64,000 nt of DNA, from positions 7,898,001-7,962,000 of the forward strand of contig NZ_CP029193.1 of NCBI RefSeq assembly GCF_008642355.1, given 5' to 3'. The stretch is from Streptomyces venezuelae. GTDB taxonomy: Bacteria > Actinomycetota > Actinomycetes > Streptomycetales > Streptomycetaceae. Below the pieces are notes generated by a model. That model made no database searches and was not told where the DNA came from. It saw only the letters and a list, made by a program, of their open reading frames with translations. Numbering within the stretch: position 1 is the first letter of the stretch; each line of letters begins with the position of its first letter. Below are positions 1-7,861 of the stretch, in pieces. A program made the translations under genes and the position numbers.

Positions 1-466
1 CCAGCATCAGCGGGTGGTAGCCCGCCATTGCGTCGCGGCTGAACCCGGGGGCGAGAATGTCGTGCGCCAGCTGCCAGTTGGGCTCGTGGTTGTACGCCGT
101 GAAGAGGCCGTCGCCCGCGACCGGCCGCAGGTTGGCCACGCCCAGGCCCACGTGCTTGGCGAACCGCGACTCGTCGGCCATGTCCGCGGCGAGCTCCGCG
201 CCCCACACGAAGACGAACTCCTTGCCGAACGCCTTGCGCCTGAAGATCGGCCCGAGCCGGCGCGCCAGCTTCATCGAGTCCTGCACCGGCGTGCGGACGT
301 CGGCGCCCAGGATGTCGCCGACCACCGGGAGCCGGTGCGGCGGATGCGGTATTCGATGCAGCTCGGGCCAGCCGAGCTCGGCGCTGCGGAAACCCTTCGG
401 GGGAGGGGCCGGGGAATGCCGCCCGTCAGGTCCGTTCGCCGCAGCGGACCGTGTCGTCTGCGCCAT
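1..466 (-). CDS. CYP102-like cytochrome P450, N-terminal part (cut by window edge)
   Basis: The visible 155 residues match the N-terminal heme-domain region of the CYP102 (P450 BM3) family, fatty-acid hydroxylases that usually carry a fused NADPH reductase. Seen: a Pro-rich leader (residues 1-45), the strand region GPIFRRKAFGKEFVF (72-86), then DESRF (98-102), the stretch AGDGLFTAYNHEPNW (117-131) and AHDILAPGFS (134-143), the C-helix signature with W131 and H135 that contacts the heme propionates. The heme Cys and any reductase lie outside the window. Start chosen at ATG 466 because AGGGAGA lies about 8 nt upstream. It is divergent from a TetR-family gene, a usual arrangement for CYP102 genes. 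Confidence 0.85.
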   Translation of the reverse strand, partial: MAQTTRSAAANGPDGRHSPAPPPKGFRSAELGWPELHRIPHPPHRLPVVGDILGADVRTPVQDSMKLARRLGPIFRRKAFGKEFVFVWGAELAADMADESRFAKHVGLGVANLRPVAGDGLFTAYNHEPNWQLAHDILAPGFSRDAMAGYHPLML

Positions 467-500
467 GTGCCCATCTCCCTTGTCCGACGGGCCCGTTGGG

Positions 501-524
501 CCTGTTGTACGTGGATTCAACAGG
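501..524. promoter_or_regulatory. candidate TetR operator in the P450/tetR divergent region
   Basis: The 108-bp intergenic region holds an inverted repeat with perfect 7-bp arms, CCTGTTG (501-507) and CAACAGG (518-524), separated by 10 nt. A second small dyad, ACCAG-T-CTGGT, follows at 529-539. TetR-family repressors commonly bind such dyads between themselves and a divergent target, so control of both genes from here is likely, but binding is inferred. Confidence 0.5.
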
Positions 525-574
525 AGATACCAGTCTGGTGCCCCTATTGAATTCGCGTCAAGTAAGGTGCCTGC

Positions 575-1183
575 ATGGCCGCGAATCCCCAGGAGCGCAC
601 GCGCCGCAGACTGAGCACCGAGGAGCGGCGCGAGCAGCTGCTTTCGGTCGGGGCGCGGCTCTTCGCGCAGAAGCCGTACGACGACGTGTGGATCGAGCGG
701 GTCGCGGAGATCGCCGGTGTCTCGCGGGGGCTCCTGTACCACTACTTCCCGACCAAGAGGGACTTCTTCGCCGCCGTGGTGCGCCGCGAGAGCGAGCGCA
801 TGCTGCGCCTGACGGCGGCGGTCCCCGGGCTGCCGGTGCACGAACAGGTCAGCGCCGGCCTCGACGCGTTCCTCGGGTATGTGGAGAGTCACGCGCAGGG
901 TTTCCGCGCCTTCCACCGGGCCGAGGCGGCGGGCGACCCGCTGGTCCGCGAGGTCTACCGCAACGGTCTCGCCGCGCAGGAGCGGCAGATCCTCGCGGCT
1001 CTCGCCGCGGACCCGGCCGCGTCGGACGTCACCCAGGATCTGCCCGCGCTGCGTCTCGCGGTGCGCGGGTGGCTCGCGTTCATGGTGGCGGTCTGTCTGG
1101 AATGGCTGGAAGAACCGGACCTGACGCGTGAGCAGGTCAGGGACCTGTGCGCGAAGGCGCTGCTGGGCGCGATCACGCGCTGA
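575..1183 (+). CDS. TetR/AcrR family transcriptional regulator
   Basis: This 202-aa protein has the length and layout of a TetR repressor. The N-terminal helix-turn-helix spans about residues 40-58 (IERVAEIAGVSRGLLYHYF), followed by the family-typical FPTKRDFFAAVV. The remaining residues form the all-helical ligand and dimer domain. It is divergent from the P450 gene and probably represses it in response to a P450 substrate such as a fatty acid; that is inference from CYP102/TetR pairs elsewhere. Its 3' end overlaps the converging HAD gene by 11 bp. Confidence 0.92.
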   Translation: MAANPQERTRRRLSTEERREQLLSVGARLFAQKPYDDVWIERVAEIAGVSRGLLYHYFPTKRDFFAAVVRRESERMLRLTAAVPGLPVHEQVSAGLDAFLGYVESHAQGFRAFHRAEAAGDPLVREVYRNGLAAQERQILAALAADPAASDVTQDLPALRLAVRGWLAFMVAVCLEWLEEPDLTREQVRDLCAKALLGAITR

Positions 1184-1814
1184 GGCGGAGCACCTCGCGC
1201 AGCCGGGCGGGCGTCGTGAAGAGGTGGCCGCGCACGCCGACGGCCTCGGCGGCGCGGATGTTCTCCTCGCGGTCGTCCACGAAGAGGACGCGTCCGGGCT
1301 CGGCGCCGAGCGCCTCCAGGCACCAGCGGTAGGCGCCGGGTTCCGGCTTGGCGTGGCCTATGCGGCACGAGAAGGCGCACACCTGGAAGTGCTTGAGCCA
1401 GGAATGCCGCTCTTCGTAATGGGCGGCCAGTTCCTCCGGGATGTTGGAGAGCAGCGCGACGGGTTGTCCCGCGGCCGTCAGCTCCTCGACGAGGGTGACC
1501 ATCGTGTCGTCGACGGCGCTCCAACTGGCGAGGTCGGCCTCGATGAGCCGCGCGACGCGGGCCTCGTCGAACGCGGTGCCGAGGGCGTCGGCCACCCGCT
1601 TCCAGTACGCGACGCCGTTCACGTCCCCGCGGTCGTACGGCTGACGCAGCCCCCAGTAGGCGTCCCAGAAGGCCGGTGCGGGTCCGCCCGCGAGCGCTGC
1701 CAGACGTTCCTTGCCGGCCTCGGACTGGTGGCGCGCGATGACGCCGAACATGTCGAAGAGCACGACGTCGGAAGCGGCGTCGAGAGGGCGGTGAGGGTTG
1801 TTCATGGGGGTCAT
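1173..1814 (-). CDS. HAD-superfamily hydrolase
   Basis: A 213-aa haloacid-dehalogenase-type phosphatase or dehalogenase. Motif I is VLFDMFGVI (residues 18-26) with nucleophile D21; the usual second Asp is replaced by Phe, as in the FDxFGV subgroup. Motif II is LLSN, motif III the Lys in HAKPEPGAY and motif IV VLFVDDREENIRAA. The substrate cannot be read from the sequence. The ATG overlaps the stop of the upstream DeoR gene by 4 nt (ATGA), so the two are translationally coupled and probably belong to one sugar- or metabolite-responsive unit. Confidence 0.88.
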   Translation of the reverse strand: MTPMNNPHRPLDAASDVVLFDMFGVIARHQSEAGKERLAALAGGPAPAFWDAYWGLRQPYDRGDVNGVAYWKRVADALGTAFDEARVARLIEADLASWSAVDDTMVTLVEELTAAGQPVALLSNIPEELAAHYEERHSWLKHFQVCAFSCRIGHAKPEPGAYRWCLEALGAEPGRVLFVDDREENIRAAEAVGVRGHLFTTPARLREVLRLSA

Positions 1815-2569
1815 GCCTTTCGTACGGTCACGCCCGCCGCGGCGAGCAGGTCGGTCTCGGCGTCCGGTGCCGCGTCGTCCGTGACGACGGCGTGCAGGGC
1901 GTCGGCGGCCGCGACGAAGGCCAAGGCGGTACGGGAGAGCTTCGCGGCGTCCGCGACGGCGATGACGCGGCGGGCGGAGCCGATCGCGGCGCGCTTCACG
2001 GCGGCGTCGTCGAGGTCGTAGGCGGTGAGGCCGTCCGCCGCCGTCAGGCCGCAGCAGCCGATCACGGCGGTGTCGAAGCGCAGTGCGGCCAGCGACGCGG
2101 TGGTCAGCGGGCCGGTGAGGGCCAGCTCGCCGGGGCGTGGCCGCCCGCCCGGCACGAGCAGCGTCACCTGCGGCGCGGCCGACAGGGCGTTCACCGCGTG
2201 CAGGGACAGCGGCATCACGGTCAGACGGCGGTGCTCCAGGGCGCGGGCGACCTCCAGGCAGGTCGTACCGCTGTCGACGACGACGGACTCCCCGTCCGCG
2301 ATCAGTCCGGCCACGGCGGCGGCGATGCGTCGCTTCGCCGCGAGGCCTTCCTGCTCCCGCAGGACGAACGGCGGCTCCTCGCCGCGCAGCAGCAGGCTCC
2401 GCGCGCCTCCGCGATAACGCTCCAGGACGCCCTGTTCCGCCAGGGCCTCCAGGTCGCGGCGGATGGTCATCTCGGAGGCGCCCGTCAGCCGGGCGAGTTC
2501 CGCGACACCGAGCCGCCCCGCCTCGCGCACGGCGTCGGTGATCTGCCTCAGTCGATCTGTACTGGCCAC
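1811..2569 (-). CDS. DeoR family transcriptional regulator
   Basis: About 252 aa. The N-terminal DeoR winged helix spans residues 7-57 (LARLTGASEMTIRRDLEAL, then GVLERYRGGA). The C-terminal DeoRC effector domain, related to sugar-phosphate isomerases, shows VVDSGTTCLEVARAL and the family-typical FDTAVIGCCGLT. GTG 2569 is chosen because the longer upstream reading would run into the divergent MFS promoter. No good ribosome site is visible, so the message may be leaderless. It is coupled to the HAD gene and divergent from the MFS gene. Confidence 0.88.
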   Translation of the reverse strand: MASTDRLRQITDAVREAGRLGVAELARLTGASEMTIRRDLEALAEQGVLERYRGGARSLLLRGEEPPFVLREQEGLAAKRRIAAAVAGLIADGESVVVDSGTTCLEVARALEHRRLTVMPLSLHAVNALSAAPQVTLLVPGGRPRPGELALTGPLTTASLAALRFDTAVIGCCGLTAADGLTAYDLDDAAVKRAAIGSARRVIAVADAAKLSRTALAFVAAADALHAVVTDDAAPDAETDLLAAAGVTVRKA

Positions 2570-2590
2570 CCCCACATCAAACAACAAAAC

Positions 2591-2637
2591 TGTTCGCAGA
2601 TCAATCTTCCGAACAACGTTCCTGTTCGTTATGTTCG
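2591..2637. promoter_or_regulatory. cluster of TGTTCG/CGAACA elements, candidate DeoR operator
   Basis: Within 47 bp of the DeoR/MFS divergent region TGTTCG occurs at 2591, 2623 and 2632 and its complement CGAACA at 2610. The same half-site ATGTTCG is the core of the E. coli GlpR (DeoR family) operator. The cluster lies directly in front of the MFS start, so repression of both genes is the likely role; this is inferred. Confidence 0.5.
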
Positions 2638-2642
2638 AAGGC

Positions 2643-3851
2643 ATGGAGAGAACACTGCGAGCCGGCCGCCTGGCCACCTTCGCCTACTTCGCGCTGAACG
2701 GCTTCCTCATGGGGATGTGGATCGTCCACATCCCCGCCGTCGAGGACCGGGCCGGGATCAGCCACGCCGTGCTCGGCTGGCTCCTGCTGCTGCTCGGCGC
2801 CGGTGCTTTCGTGGGCATGCAGATCGTCGGCCCGCTCACCGACCGGCTCGGCGCCCGCACCGTGGTGCCCGTCAGTGCCGCCCTGTGCGCCGCCGCCGTG
2901 GTCCTGCCGGGGCTCGCCACGAACGTGTGGACGCTGGGGGCCGCGCTGCTGGCCCTCGGCCTCGGCAACGGCTGCCTGGACGTCAGCATGAACGCCCACG
3001 CCGTGCAGGTCGAGCGCGGCTACCGACGGCCCGTCATGTCCGCCTTCCACGCGACGTTCTCCATCGGCGGTGTCCTCGCCGCGCTGGTCGGAGCCCGCAC
3101 GCTCAGTTGGGGCTGGAGCCCGGCGGCGACGCTCGGCGCGGTGGCCGCGCTCGGTGCCGTGGCGGCGGCCGTGTCCGCTCCGGCCCTGCTGCGTCCCCGA
3201 TCCGCGGACGCCGCGTCACCGCGGACACCGGAACCAGCCGCGTCCTCTGTCGCTCGGCGCGCGACACCGCGCCGGATCTGGGTCCTCGCCGCCCTCGCCC
3301 TGATGCTCATGCTCTGCGAAGGGGTGGCGAACGACTGGAGCGTCCTGCACCTGCGCGACGTGCTCGACGCGCCCGCCGCGACCGCGGCGCTCGCCTACGG
3401 CGCCTTCGCCACGGCCATGACCGTCGGCCGCCTGCTCGCCGACCGGGTGGCCGCGCGGTGCGGCCCGGTGGCCATCCTCCGGTACGGCGCGGCCGTGGCC
3501 GCGGCGGGCCTGACGGTGGCGGCACTGTCCCCCTGGATCCCGCTCGCCCTGGTGGGCTGGACCGTGTTCGGCGCGGGCCTCTCCGGGTGCATCCCCCAGC
3601 TGTTCAGTGCCGCGGGCCACGCGGACCCCGAGGCCGCGGGTGTCAACGTCTCGCGGGTGGCGGGGCTCGGCTACCTCGGCATGCTCGCGGGACCCGCGGT
3701 CATCGGCCCGCTGACCCACTTCGTGCCGCTCAACCTGACGTTCTTCCTGCCGGTGGCGTTCTGTGTGGTCGCGGCCTGCGCCGCGGGCGTTCTGCGGGAG
3801 ACCCCTCAAGGGGCGGAGAACCCCGCCCGGAAGTGCTCCAGCAGTGTCTGA
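2643..3851 (+). CDS. MFS transporter
   Basis: A 402-aa major facilitator with about 12 hydrophobic segments. Seen: the short N-terminus followed by LATFAYFALNGFLMGMWIVHIP, the loop GPLTDRLGARTVVP after TM2 (MFS motif A type), and a central charged loop of about 30 residues between the two six-helix halves. ATG 2643 is chosen, but GAAGG ends only 1 nt before it and ATG 2631 is possible. Pairing with a divergent DeoR regulator suggests a sugar or sugar-like substrate. The 3' end overlaps the converging gene by 46 bp. Confidence 0.88.
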   Translation: MERTLRAGRLATFAYFALNGFLMGMWIVHIPAVEDRAGISHAVLGWLLLLLGAGAFVGMQIVGPLTDRLGARTVVPVSAALCAAAVVLPGLATNVWTLGAALLALGLGNGCLDVSMNAHAVQVERGYRRPVMSAFHATFSIGGVLAALVGARTLSWGWSPAATLGAVAALGAVAAAVSAPALLRPRSADAASPRTPEPAASSVARRATPRRIWVLAALALMLMLCEGVANDWSVLHLRDVLDAPAATAALAYGAFATAMTVGRLLADRVAARCGPVAILRYGAAVAAAGLTVAALSPWIPLALVGWTVFGAGLSGCIPQLFSAAGHADPEAAGVNVSRVAGLGYLGMLAGPAVIGPLTHFVPLNLTFFLPVAFCVVAACAAGVLRETPQGAENPARKCSSSV

Positions 3852-4261
3852 CGCGACGCGGCGGTGGCGAGCCGGTCCGCCACCCAGAGGTAGAAGTCGT
3901 CGGCGAGCTCGTCCAGCCAGTCGTACGCCGGGTCGAAGGGACCGGAATCCGGTGCCGCGTAAGGGAGTTCGAACTCAGTGGCGCCGCCGGAGCCGATGAC
4001 GGAGAAGTGCCGCGTGCCGTCGGCCGACGAGGCCTGCCGGACCGAGACCGACGCGCAGTCCCACCTTCGCGCCCCGAACTGGAGCCACAGCGTCCCGGTG
4101 CCCTCCCCGGCGCCGTACAGCGCGGCCGCCGCCTGCTCGCCCTCCCCGGGAAGGTGGACGAAGCCGTGGCAGCCGCCGCCGGACGCGGGGGAGAGGAGCC
4201 CCGAACCGGGGTCCAGGTCCCACACCCGGCCGTGCCGGTCGTAGTCCGACAGGCGTGTCAT
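3806..4261 (-). CDS. small acidic protein, possible immunity partner
   Basis: This 151-aa protein has no signal peptide or membrane segment. It is acidic, with many Trp, Tyr and Phe residues, and its C-terminal third (PAYDWLDELADDFYLWVADRL) looks helical. I do not recognise the family. Its ATG shares one base with the stop of the upstream secreted-protein gene (TGATG), so the two are translationally coupled. A cytosolic protein coupled to a secreted toxin-like protein would fit an immunity role, but that rests on context alone. Confidence 0.75.
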   Translation of the reverse strand: MTRLSDYDRHGRVWDLDPGSGLLSPASGGGCHGFVHLPGEGEQAAAALYGAGEGTGTLWLQFGARRWDCASVSVRQASSADGTRHFSVIGSGGATEFELPYAAPDSGPFDPAYDWLDELADDFYLWVADRLATAASRQTLLEHFRAGFSAP

Positions 4262-4818
4262 CAGCCGCGAGGCTCCAGGCCGAGCTCGCGGTCCACGGCC
4301 GCGCTGCTCCGCGTGGCGGCCGCGATGACGGCGCGCCAGCTGCCGTACTTGACGTACTGCTGCTCCGCCGTCGGGCCGAGCGGGTTGCCGTACTTCTTCA
4401 TGTTGCGCGCCTCCAGGGCCTGAACGGCCTCGGGTGACATGCCCGCGCGCGTGATGTCCTTGGCTTCGTTGCGCATGTCCACCAGTTTGCGGGCGATCTC
4501 CTCGTCCGAGCGGCCCGCGGCGTGCATCTCGTCGGCCACGCGCTCCATGTCGTCGAGCAGCCGGTGGTAGCGGATCCGGGTCTCGCGCGCCTGCGCGCGC
4601 TGCTCCGGAGTCATCTCCCGGATCATGCACACGGCGGGATCGCTGCTGGTGCACGACTCGTCGACGACGGCCGGCGCGGTGGCGGCAAGGATGGTCGCCT
4701 GAGCCGCGTGAGCCTGCCCCGGAGCGCCGAGGAACCCGCTCACCGCGGTGAACAGGGCGAGCAGGAAGAGGGCGACGGAACGGCCCGGGGCCGTGGGGGC
4801 GGGCACGGATCTCGACAT
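4261..4818 (-). CDS. secreted protein with toxin-like C-terminal region
   Basis: A 185-aa protein starting with a clear signal peptide (about residues 1-36, ending AHA-AQ). The mature part has two Cys eight residues apart (SCTSSDPAVC), a helical Arg/Glu-rich middle, and a C-terminal region with RNEAKDITRAGMSPE, RNMKKYGNPLGPT and KYGSWRAVIAAA. From memory, that C-terminal pattern occurs at the tips of some bacterial polymorphic toxins; this needs a search. No ribosome site precedes ATG 4818, but the signal peptide fixes the start. It is followed by a coupled small gene. Confidence 0.8.
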   Translation of the reverse strand: MSRSVPAPTAPGRSVALFLLALFTAVSGFLGAPGQAHAAQATILAATAPAVVDESCTSSDPAVCMIREMTPEQRAQARETRIRYHRLLDDMERVADEMHAAGRSDEEIARKLVDMRNEAKDITRAGMSPEAVQALEARNMKKYGNPLGPTAEQQYVKYGSWRAVIAAATRSSAAVDRELGLEPRG

Positions 4819-4990
4819 GGGGGAGGGGTCTCGCTTTCTTGCCTGAGAACGTACGAGCAGGGATAAATCGGACGTTACGGCGGTGGGGCGAGGGCACGCG
4901 GGCGCGGCATGGACGCGTTCGGGTGACCGTGAGGCGCCGAAGGGGGCGCCACAGGTCCGTGCGAAGACCAAATGGTGGCGCTTCGAGTTC

Positions 4991-7648
4991 TCAGGGCGCG
5001 CCTGGCGTGGGTGGGGCGGGCGCATGTTCGCTGCGCGGGGCCGGATCGCCGCCGCGTTCGCTCACCCGCGTTCCCACTTCCCGCATGGGAGGCGGGCCCG
5101 ACTCGATGGCGGCGATCAGCTGACGGATGAGCGCGGCGCCGGGCGGCCCCGTCAGAACGGCCACCACTCGCTCCTGCACAGCCGCACCCGCCACGTCCGG
5201 GGCGCTCCCGCCAGAACCCGTCGGCCCGCGCGGCGCGGCCGCCTCCGCCACGCCCACCGCCCCGGCCAACGCCTTGTGCGCCCTGCGCCACGCGCGGCTG
5301 CGCCTGCCACGTAAATGGTCGACGAAAGCCTGCGCATACAGCGTCATCGACCGGGTCCACACATCGTGCCGCGCCTGCGGCCCCGCCGAGGCGCGCCGGA
5401 CGCTGCGCCACGCCTCCGTCGGCCTCACCCCGGCCTCCGCCACGGCCAGCAGCGCCAGGCTGACGGCGACCGGTGGCCCGTGCTCGGCGTGCACGGGAAT
5501 CGTGTCGGCCGCCGTCCGCAGATAGGCGATGGCCCGCTCGGTCCGCCCGTCCGCCAGGGCCAGCGCGCCCAGCACGTGCGAGACCCGCCCCACGGTGGCG
5601 TCGTCCCCGGCGAACACGGCCACGCGCCACGCCCGGCCCAGCAGTTCGGCCGCCTCGCCGACTGGGGCACCGGCGCACACGGCGAGCCACCCCGCGAGCC
5701 ACAACGCCTGCCCGTACATCCGCGTCTCGGGCCGGACGAGCGGCAACAACCGACGCAACAGCGCGCGGCCCTCCTCGGCGTGACCGCACACCGCCCACCA
5801 GAACCACAGGTCCACGGCGACCGCCAGCGTCGTGGACACCGGGTCCGTGGCGCTCGGCTCCCCGGCCAGCGCCGCACGCAGGTCGGCCTCCTCGTCGCGG
5901 ACCAGTGCGACGGCCTGCTCGTGCAGCCCACTGCTCCACAAGTGGTGGGCGGTGGAGGCGACATGGCCGTACCAGTACAGGTGGCGGCTGACCGCCGCGG
6001 CCGTCTCCCCGGCGGACTGCAGCCGTTCGGCGCCGAACCCGCGGACCGCGGCGGGCATCCGGTAGCGCGGCGCGAGGACGCCGCCGGGGTCACGGACCGG
6101 TTCGAGGACAGAGGCGAGCACGAGGCGGGCGAGCGACGCCGGTACGTCCTGGGCGTCGAGACCGCCGCCCGAGCACACGTACGCGGCCGCGTCCTCGTCG
6201 AAGCTCCCCGCGAACACGCTGAGCCGGGCCCATACGGTCCGTTCCGCGGTGCCGCACAGCGCGTACCCCGCTCCGACGGCGGCGCGCAACGACCTGTGCC
6301 TGCGCAGAGGCGCGTCCGCCACGCCGAGCCAGCCCTGCGCGCGCTCCAGCATCCCGGCGAGCTGGGGCAGCGTGTACTGCGCCGCCTGCGCCGCCGCCAG
6401 CTCGATGGCCAGCGGTATCCCTTCGAGCCGCCGACAGATGTCATCCGCGAGCCGCAGCTCGTCCACGCGCTCGCCGGGCGTGGGGTGTGGCCCGGGGCGG
6501 TCACGAGGAGGCGCGTCGTCGCGGTCCGCGCGACGTCGGGCGTCCCGCACCCGGGCAAGGAAGAGCGTGGCGGCGGGCCCGGCGCGTTCGGTGCGCTCTG
6601 CGGCCTCGGTTCGGTCGACGCGACCCGTGCGCTCGGTACGTCCCGTGCGCTCGGTACGCCCCGTGCCTTCGGTCCCGCCGACGATCTCGGTGTGCCCCGC
6701 ACGGTCAGTGCGTCCCGTGCCCTCGACCTCGCCCGTGCCCTCGGCGTGCTCCATGCGCTCGGAACGTCCCGTGCCCCCGATCCGATCAGCGTGCCCCGCG
6801 CGGTCGGCGTCCCCGGCGCGGTCAACCTCCTCGGCGCCCTCAGTGTGCCCCGCCCGGTCAGCATGCACGGTGCCGTCCGCATGCCCGAGGCCGCACGCAC
6901 ACCCGGCGCCGTCCACATCCCCGACGCGCCCCGAGTCCACGAGGCCCGCGCCGGCCGGCCCACCCCCCAGCGGCCCCAGTCGCAGCACCGCCTCCTCGCC
7001 CAGGCCCAGCGGATGACGTCCCGCTGCCAGGACCCGCACCTCCGGGGCCCCGTCGAGGAGCGCCCGTACGACGCGCACGCACTCACCCCGTACCGGATCG
7101 AAGTCGTCCAGCACCACGAGCATCCGCCGCGACTGCAGCCGGTCCATGAGCTCCGCGACCCCGACGGACCCGGACCCGAACCCGCGCCTGGACTCGGACC
7201 CAGGCCGGGGCCCGGACCCTGACTTGCGCCCGGCCCCGGACCCGGACCCGGGCCCGGACCCTGACTTGCGCCCGGCCCCGGACCCGGACCCGGGCCCGGA
7301 CCCGGGCCCGGCCCCAGACCCGCCCCCCGACCCCGCCGCAACCCCCCACACCCCCTCCGCCGCGCCCTCCCTCCCCCCGTCCATCGCGTCCACGACCGCC
7401 TCCGCGACCGACCGGCGACGCGTGGGGATGCCGTCCCACCACCGCACCCGCACCACACCGTCCGGCATCGCACTCCCGACCGCGGCGGCCGCGTGCTCGG
7501 CGAGCAGGCTCTTGCCGATCCCCGCGCCGCCCACCACGGTCACGAGCCGGCCCTGAGCGAGCATCCTGCGGAGCGCCCCCAGTTCCTCGGCCCGTCCGAC
7601 CAGCACTCCGGCACCCTCCCCCTGTCCGCGCCCTCGCAGCTCCCGCAC
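4991..7648 (-). CDS. large NB-ARC-type ATPase with repeat-rich insertions
   Basis: About 885 aa. Walker A is GGAGIGKS (residues 40-47), Walker B LVVLDDFD (177-184), and EGIPLAIELAAAQAAQ matches the GLPLA region of STAND/NB-ARC ATPases; helical TPR-like repeats follow. No DNA-binding domain is present, unlike SARP or LuxR-type relatives. Two insertions break the ATPase: a Gly/Ser-rich tract (about 107-162) and a Thr/Gly/Arg/Glu repeat tract (about 245-358). GTG 7648 is chosen because AGAGG lies about 6 nt upstream. The open frame continues far upstream under the ABC gene, but that part is antisense. Probably a signalling scaffold; the trigger is unknown. Confidence 0.82.
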   Translation of the reverse strand: MRELRGRGQGEGAGVLVGRAEELGALRRMLAQGRLVTVVGGAGIGKSLLAEHAAAAVGSAMPDGVVRVRWWDGIPTRRRSVAEAVVDAMDGGREGAAEGVWGVAAGSGGGSGAGPGSGPGSGSGAGRKSGSGPGSGSGAGRKSGSGPRPGSESRRGFGSGSVGVAELMDRLQSRRMLVVLDDFDPVRGECVRVVRALLDGAPEVRVLAAGRHPLGLGEEAVLRLGPLGGGPAGAGLVDSGRVGDVDGAGCACGLGHADGTVHADRAGHTEGAEEVDRAGDADRAGHADRIGGTGRSERMEHAEGTGEVEGTGRTDRAGHTEIVGGTEGTGRTERTGRTERTGRVDRTEAAERTERAGPAATLFLARVRDARRRADRDDAPPRDRPGPHPTPGERVDELRLADDICRRLEGIPLAIELAAAQAAQYTLPQLAGMLERAQGWLGVADAPLRRHRSLRAAVGAGYALCGTAERTVWARLSVFAGSFDEDAAAYVCSGGGLDAQDVPASLARLVLASVLEPVRDPGGVLAPRYRMPAAVRGFGAERLQSAGETAAAVSRHLYWYGHVASTAHHLWSSGLHEQAVALVRDEEADLRAALAGEPSATDPVSTTLAVAVDLWFWWAVCGHAEEGRALLRRLLPLVRPETRMYGQALWLAGWLAVCAGAPVGEAAELLGRAWRVAVFAGDDATVGRVSHVLGALALADGRTERAIAYLRTAADTIPVHAEHGPPVAVSLALLAVAEAGVRPTEAWRSVRRASAGPQARHDVWTRSMTLYAQAFVDHLRGRRSRAWRRAHKALAGAVGVAEAAAPRGPTGSGGSAPDVAGAAVQERVVAVLTGPPGAALIRQLIAAIESGPPPMREVGTRVSERGGDPAPRSEHAPAPPTPGAP
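6575..6916 (-). repeat. degenerate in-frame coding repeats (TGRTERTGR type)
   Basis: About 340 bp of the ATPase gene encodes loosely repeated short units such as GTGRTERTGRTERTGRVDR and HADRAGHADR, built from a degenerate 9-15 bp DNA unit. The tract sits between Walker B and the GLPLA motif. It probably expanded by slippage and forms an unstructured charged loop. Confidence 0.7.
7163..7330 (-). repeat. Gly/Ser-rich tract with a 42-bp tandem duplication
   Basis: This tract encodes GSGPGSG-type sequence. Two copies of a 42-bp unit lie at 7219-7260 and 7261-7302 and encode the 14-residue unit GSGAGRKSGSGPGS twice. The unit keeps the reading frame, so the length can vary without breaking the gene. 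Confidence 0.75.
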
Positions 7649-7861
7649 GTCAGACCTCTGCTCCCGCTCGTGACTCCCACGCCACGCTTCCCTGTGCAGA
7701 ATCGTCTCTGCACCGCACGCGGCTGATCGGCTAACTTCCTTACGGCACCCCGGGTAGTGACGTGCGGCCCGAATCATGCGGGACGGCGACTCGTCGCATC
7801 CCAGTTCGGTGACACCCGCACGTGAGTCAGGTGGATCAGTCCTCGTTGCGTCCTGTCCGAC

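Noticed and set aside
1892..4423. Long plus-strand open frame of 843 codons
   Set aside because: It runs antisense through the DeoR gene and out of frame through the MFS gene; composition is typical of GC-rich shadow frames.
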